Of a stretch of 64,000 nt of DNA, positions 62,536-64,000 are shown one piece after another (position 1 is the first letter of the stretch; each line of letters opens with the position of its first letter). The notes under the pieces were generated by a model, which worked only from the letters and a program-made list of their open reading frames with translations, ran no database searches and was not told the DNA's origin. The stretch comes from Turbatrix aceti. Taxonomy: Eukaryota; Nematoda; Chromadorea; Rhabditida; Panagrolaimidae. The stretch lies in the NCBI GenBank assembly GCA_963969345.1, contig OZ017768.1, positions 11,200,193 to 11,264,192 of the forward strand, in the 5' to 3' direction. A program made the translations under genes and the position numbers.

Positions 62536-64000
62536 TTACTTTGCAATCAATCTTAGATCACGGTAACTTTGAATTGAATCACACAACTCTGAAGGAACAA
62601 AGGCGTTAAGTAGCCAGGCTAGTTGGTTGTAGAGCACAAGTTGTTCATCCACAGACAATGATTCTTCATCTTCTAGCACGTGTATAAGAGTAACAATTTG
62701 ATTGGATTGTTCATTATTGCACTTTTCTGTATTAAATGCTTCTTTGAATTTATCTAACCATTTGCTGGCTAAGTCGAGACGATCAAAACTGGCACCGTTG
62801 ACTGGTTCTAGTGTGCTAAGATAGTGAACAAATCTGCGGTAAGATTTTCTATTAACTTCCCAGCTGTCTTCAAACTCTTCAAAACTAATGTTTTGAGAGT
62901 AGGCATGTCCACATTTTGCTGCACAAAGGTACCGGAAGCAGTCGTTTTCAAAGAAAAAAACGTTGTCGTCTACGAAGTGAACGTTGTATCCATAGTTTGC
63001 AAGATTTTTAAAAATGCACATCAGGGGTTCAATACTGTCACCAATACCGTAGTTGGTCCCTCGGGTGCTGTTAAAAAAGAATACGACGTTTTTCAACGCG
63101 TCTTTAGGCACCAAAGACAGCAGGCGACGGAGAACGGTTTCGTACGACGTGATCATCTTGATGTCGTTTGCCGAGAGCACAAAACAGACGGCATGGACGT
63201 ACTGGGCTTCGATGAGGGCTCGCTTGATGTACTCAATGTTTTGGTCGTCCATCTTGTGACCCCGCGTGTCGTTGATGCCTGGAGTGTCGATGAACGTTAG
63301 CTTATCAGGCATTGCACCAGGCAGGTTAAATAAATGCCGCTTTGGTTTCTGTGTTGTCGATCGCACTCCACCGCCGCGAAAATCTTCGTTGTCGTCATCG
63401 GGTGTATCTGTTTTAATATGTACTGGATATTGCTTGAATTTCTTCAGTAAACGGAAGTTGATTGGAATAATAGGTACCATCTCGTTACTTTCAGCTTCTT
63501 TTAAAGTGTTGTGCTTTGAGTAAGATGCCAATCCATTAATGAGAGTGGATTTACCTTTTCCGGATGCGCCAACAAGGATGACTTTGTATTCAGGCACTTC
63601 ACCGTCGTATTTTATATTTTCTAAAAGACATAAAAATGCGTTTAACAAAAGTATATTTTTTTTAGTTGCTTACCTGTGATGCGTGGCTGAGCATTCAAAA
63701 TATCCGTGTGATATCGATAACCCCTATCGGCTAGATAGGTGCCACAGTAACATTGAACAAAAGTGCCTTCGCGGTTGATTTGCAACAATTTTTTGCACAA
63801 ATGGCAAGCAAGCATTTGTATTTTTTTATTTGTTCTGATTAAAAGATACTCTCGCTTTCTAAATTCTTCTGCATTAACTTCGCCAGGATTAATAACTTTC
63901 TTATGATCAAAAGTCACAAAATAAATTGTGTAGTATGTATTGCTGAATGTGATTGCTATATGTGAAAGAGTCTTGGGAATGTCTTTAGTGTCAGATTGAA
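62536..64000 (-). CDS. P-loop GTPase with N-terminal Cys-rich motif, 5' partial
   Basis: The last two exons, 64000-63674 (open to the window edge) and 63620-62536, are joined in phase 1 over a 53-nt intron and give at least 469 residues. The upstream exon carries a zinc-finger-like CHLCKKLLQ...CYCG pattern (CxxC, then CxC). The downstream exon begins a G domain: VILVGASGKGKSTLING (P-loop, G1), GGGVRSTTQKP (probable switch I Thr), FIDTPGINDTRG (G3). VVFFFNSTRG stands where a G4 NKxD would be. This resembles AIG1/GIMAP- and septin-like TRAFAC GTPases more than Ras-like ones. Helices with Cys and aromatic residues follow. No membrane anchor is visible. Codon use is more AT-rich than in ACOX or DDI1. 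Molecular function beyond GTP binding is unknown; an immune or stress role known for AIG1 proteins would be speculation. Confidence 0.78.

Overview
This is a 64 kb piece of a small, AT-rich invertebrate nuclear genome. The protein genes are animal genes with many short introns (27 to about 210 nt, most 40-60 nt) that end in TTTTCAG or TTTTTAG. Several genes have a 3' splice acceptor only a few bases before the ATG, which suits outrons and spliced-leader trans-splicing. Together with the gene content this points to an ecdysozoan, most simply a nematode; a tardigrade or other small ecdysozoan cannot be excluded from sequence alone. There are no bacterial, viral or organellar genes and no CRISPR array. 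All gene models below were built by hand from splice sites and reading-frame phase.

Layout. 1-7.5 kb is gene-poor and holds a 72-nt palindrome and a 780-bp fold-back element with TA ends. 7.5-12.4 kb has a 90-aa small protein (minus), a tandem pair of paralogous basic proteins (plus), a weakly F-box-like gene (minus) whose 3' end runs antisense through one paralog, and a single-exon type I membrane protein (minus). 13.6-20.2 kb is a 15-exon gene for Integrator subunit 1 (minus), with a 371-bp hAT-type MITE in one intron. 20.2-25.8 kb is mostly empty apart from a small secreted-peptide gene. 25.8-27.4 kb is DDI1, the retroviral-protease-like ubiquitin-shuttle protease.

28.2-34.1 kb is the most unusual part. 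It holds a family of secreted Tyr/Gly-rich peptide precursors with a Gly-Lys-Arg amidation and cleavage site: three intact genes and one pseudogene. Two of these lie inside a 2.8-kb intron of the cis-prenyltransferase gene (DHDDS), next to a large inverted-repeat minisatellite. 37.0-38.3 kb is a 14-3-3 gene with two tandem homologous exons of identical length and phase, separated by only 27 nt: a clear mutually exclusive exon pair. Its first exon carries an apparent 1-nt insertion. 38.3-43.8 kb is non-coding with short perfect palindromes and dispersed repeats.

43.8-51.0 kb is a RABGAP1/TBC-11-type Rab GTPase-activating protein (minus, 9 exons). 51-56.9 kb is essentially gene-free. 56.9-58.5 kb is a secreted GH29 alpha-L-fucosidase (minus), 59.1-59.6 kb an acidic-tailed protein of unknown function (plus), 60.1-62.4 kb a peroxisomal acyl-CoA oxidase ending in SKL (plus), and 62.5 kb to the window edge a P-loop GTPase with an N-terminal Cys-rich motif (minus, 5' end outside the window).

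The conserved genes are unrelated housekeeping functions (snRNA 3' processing, proteostasis, dolichol synthesis, signalling adaptor, membrane traffic, glycan breakdown, peroxisomal beta-oxidation). I see no operon-like functional grouping. The lineage-specific elements are the amidated-peptide cluster, the basic paralog pair and the GTPase.
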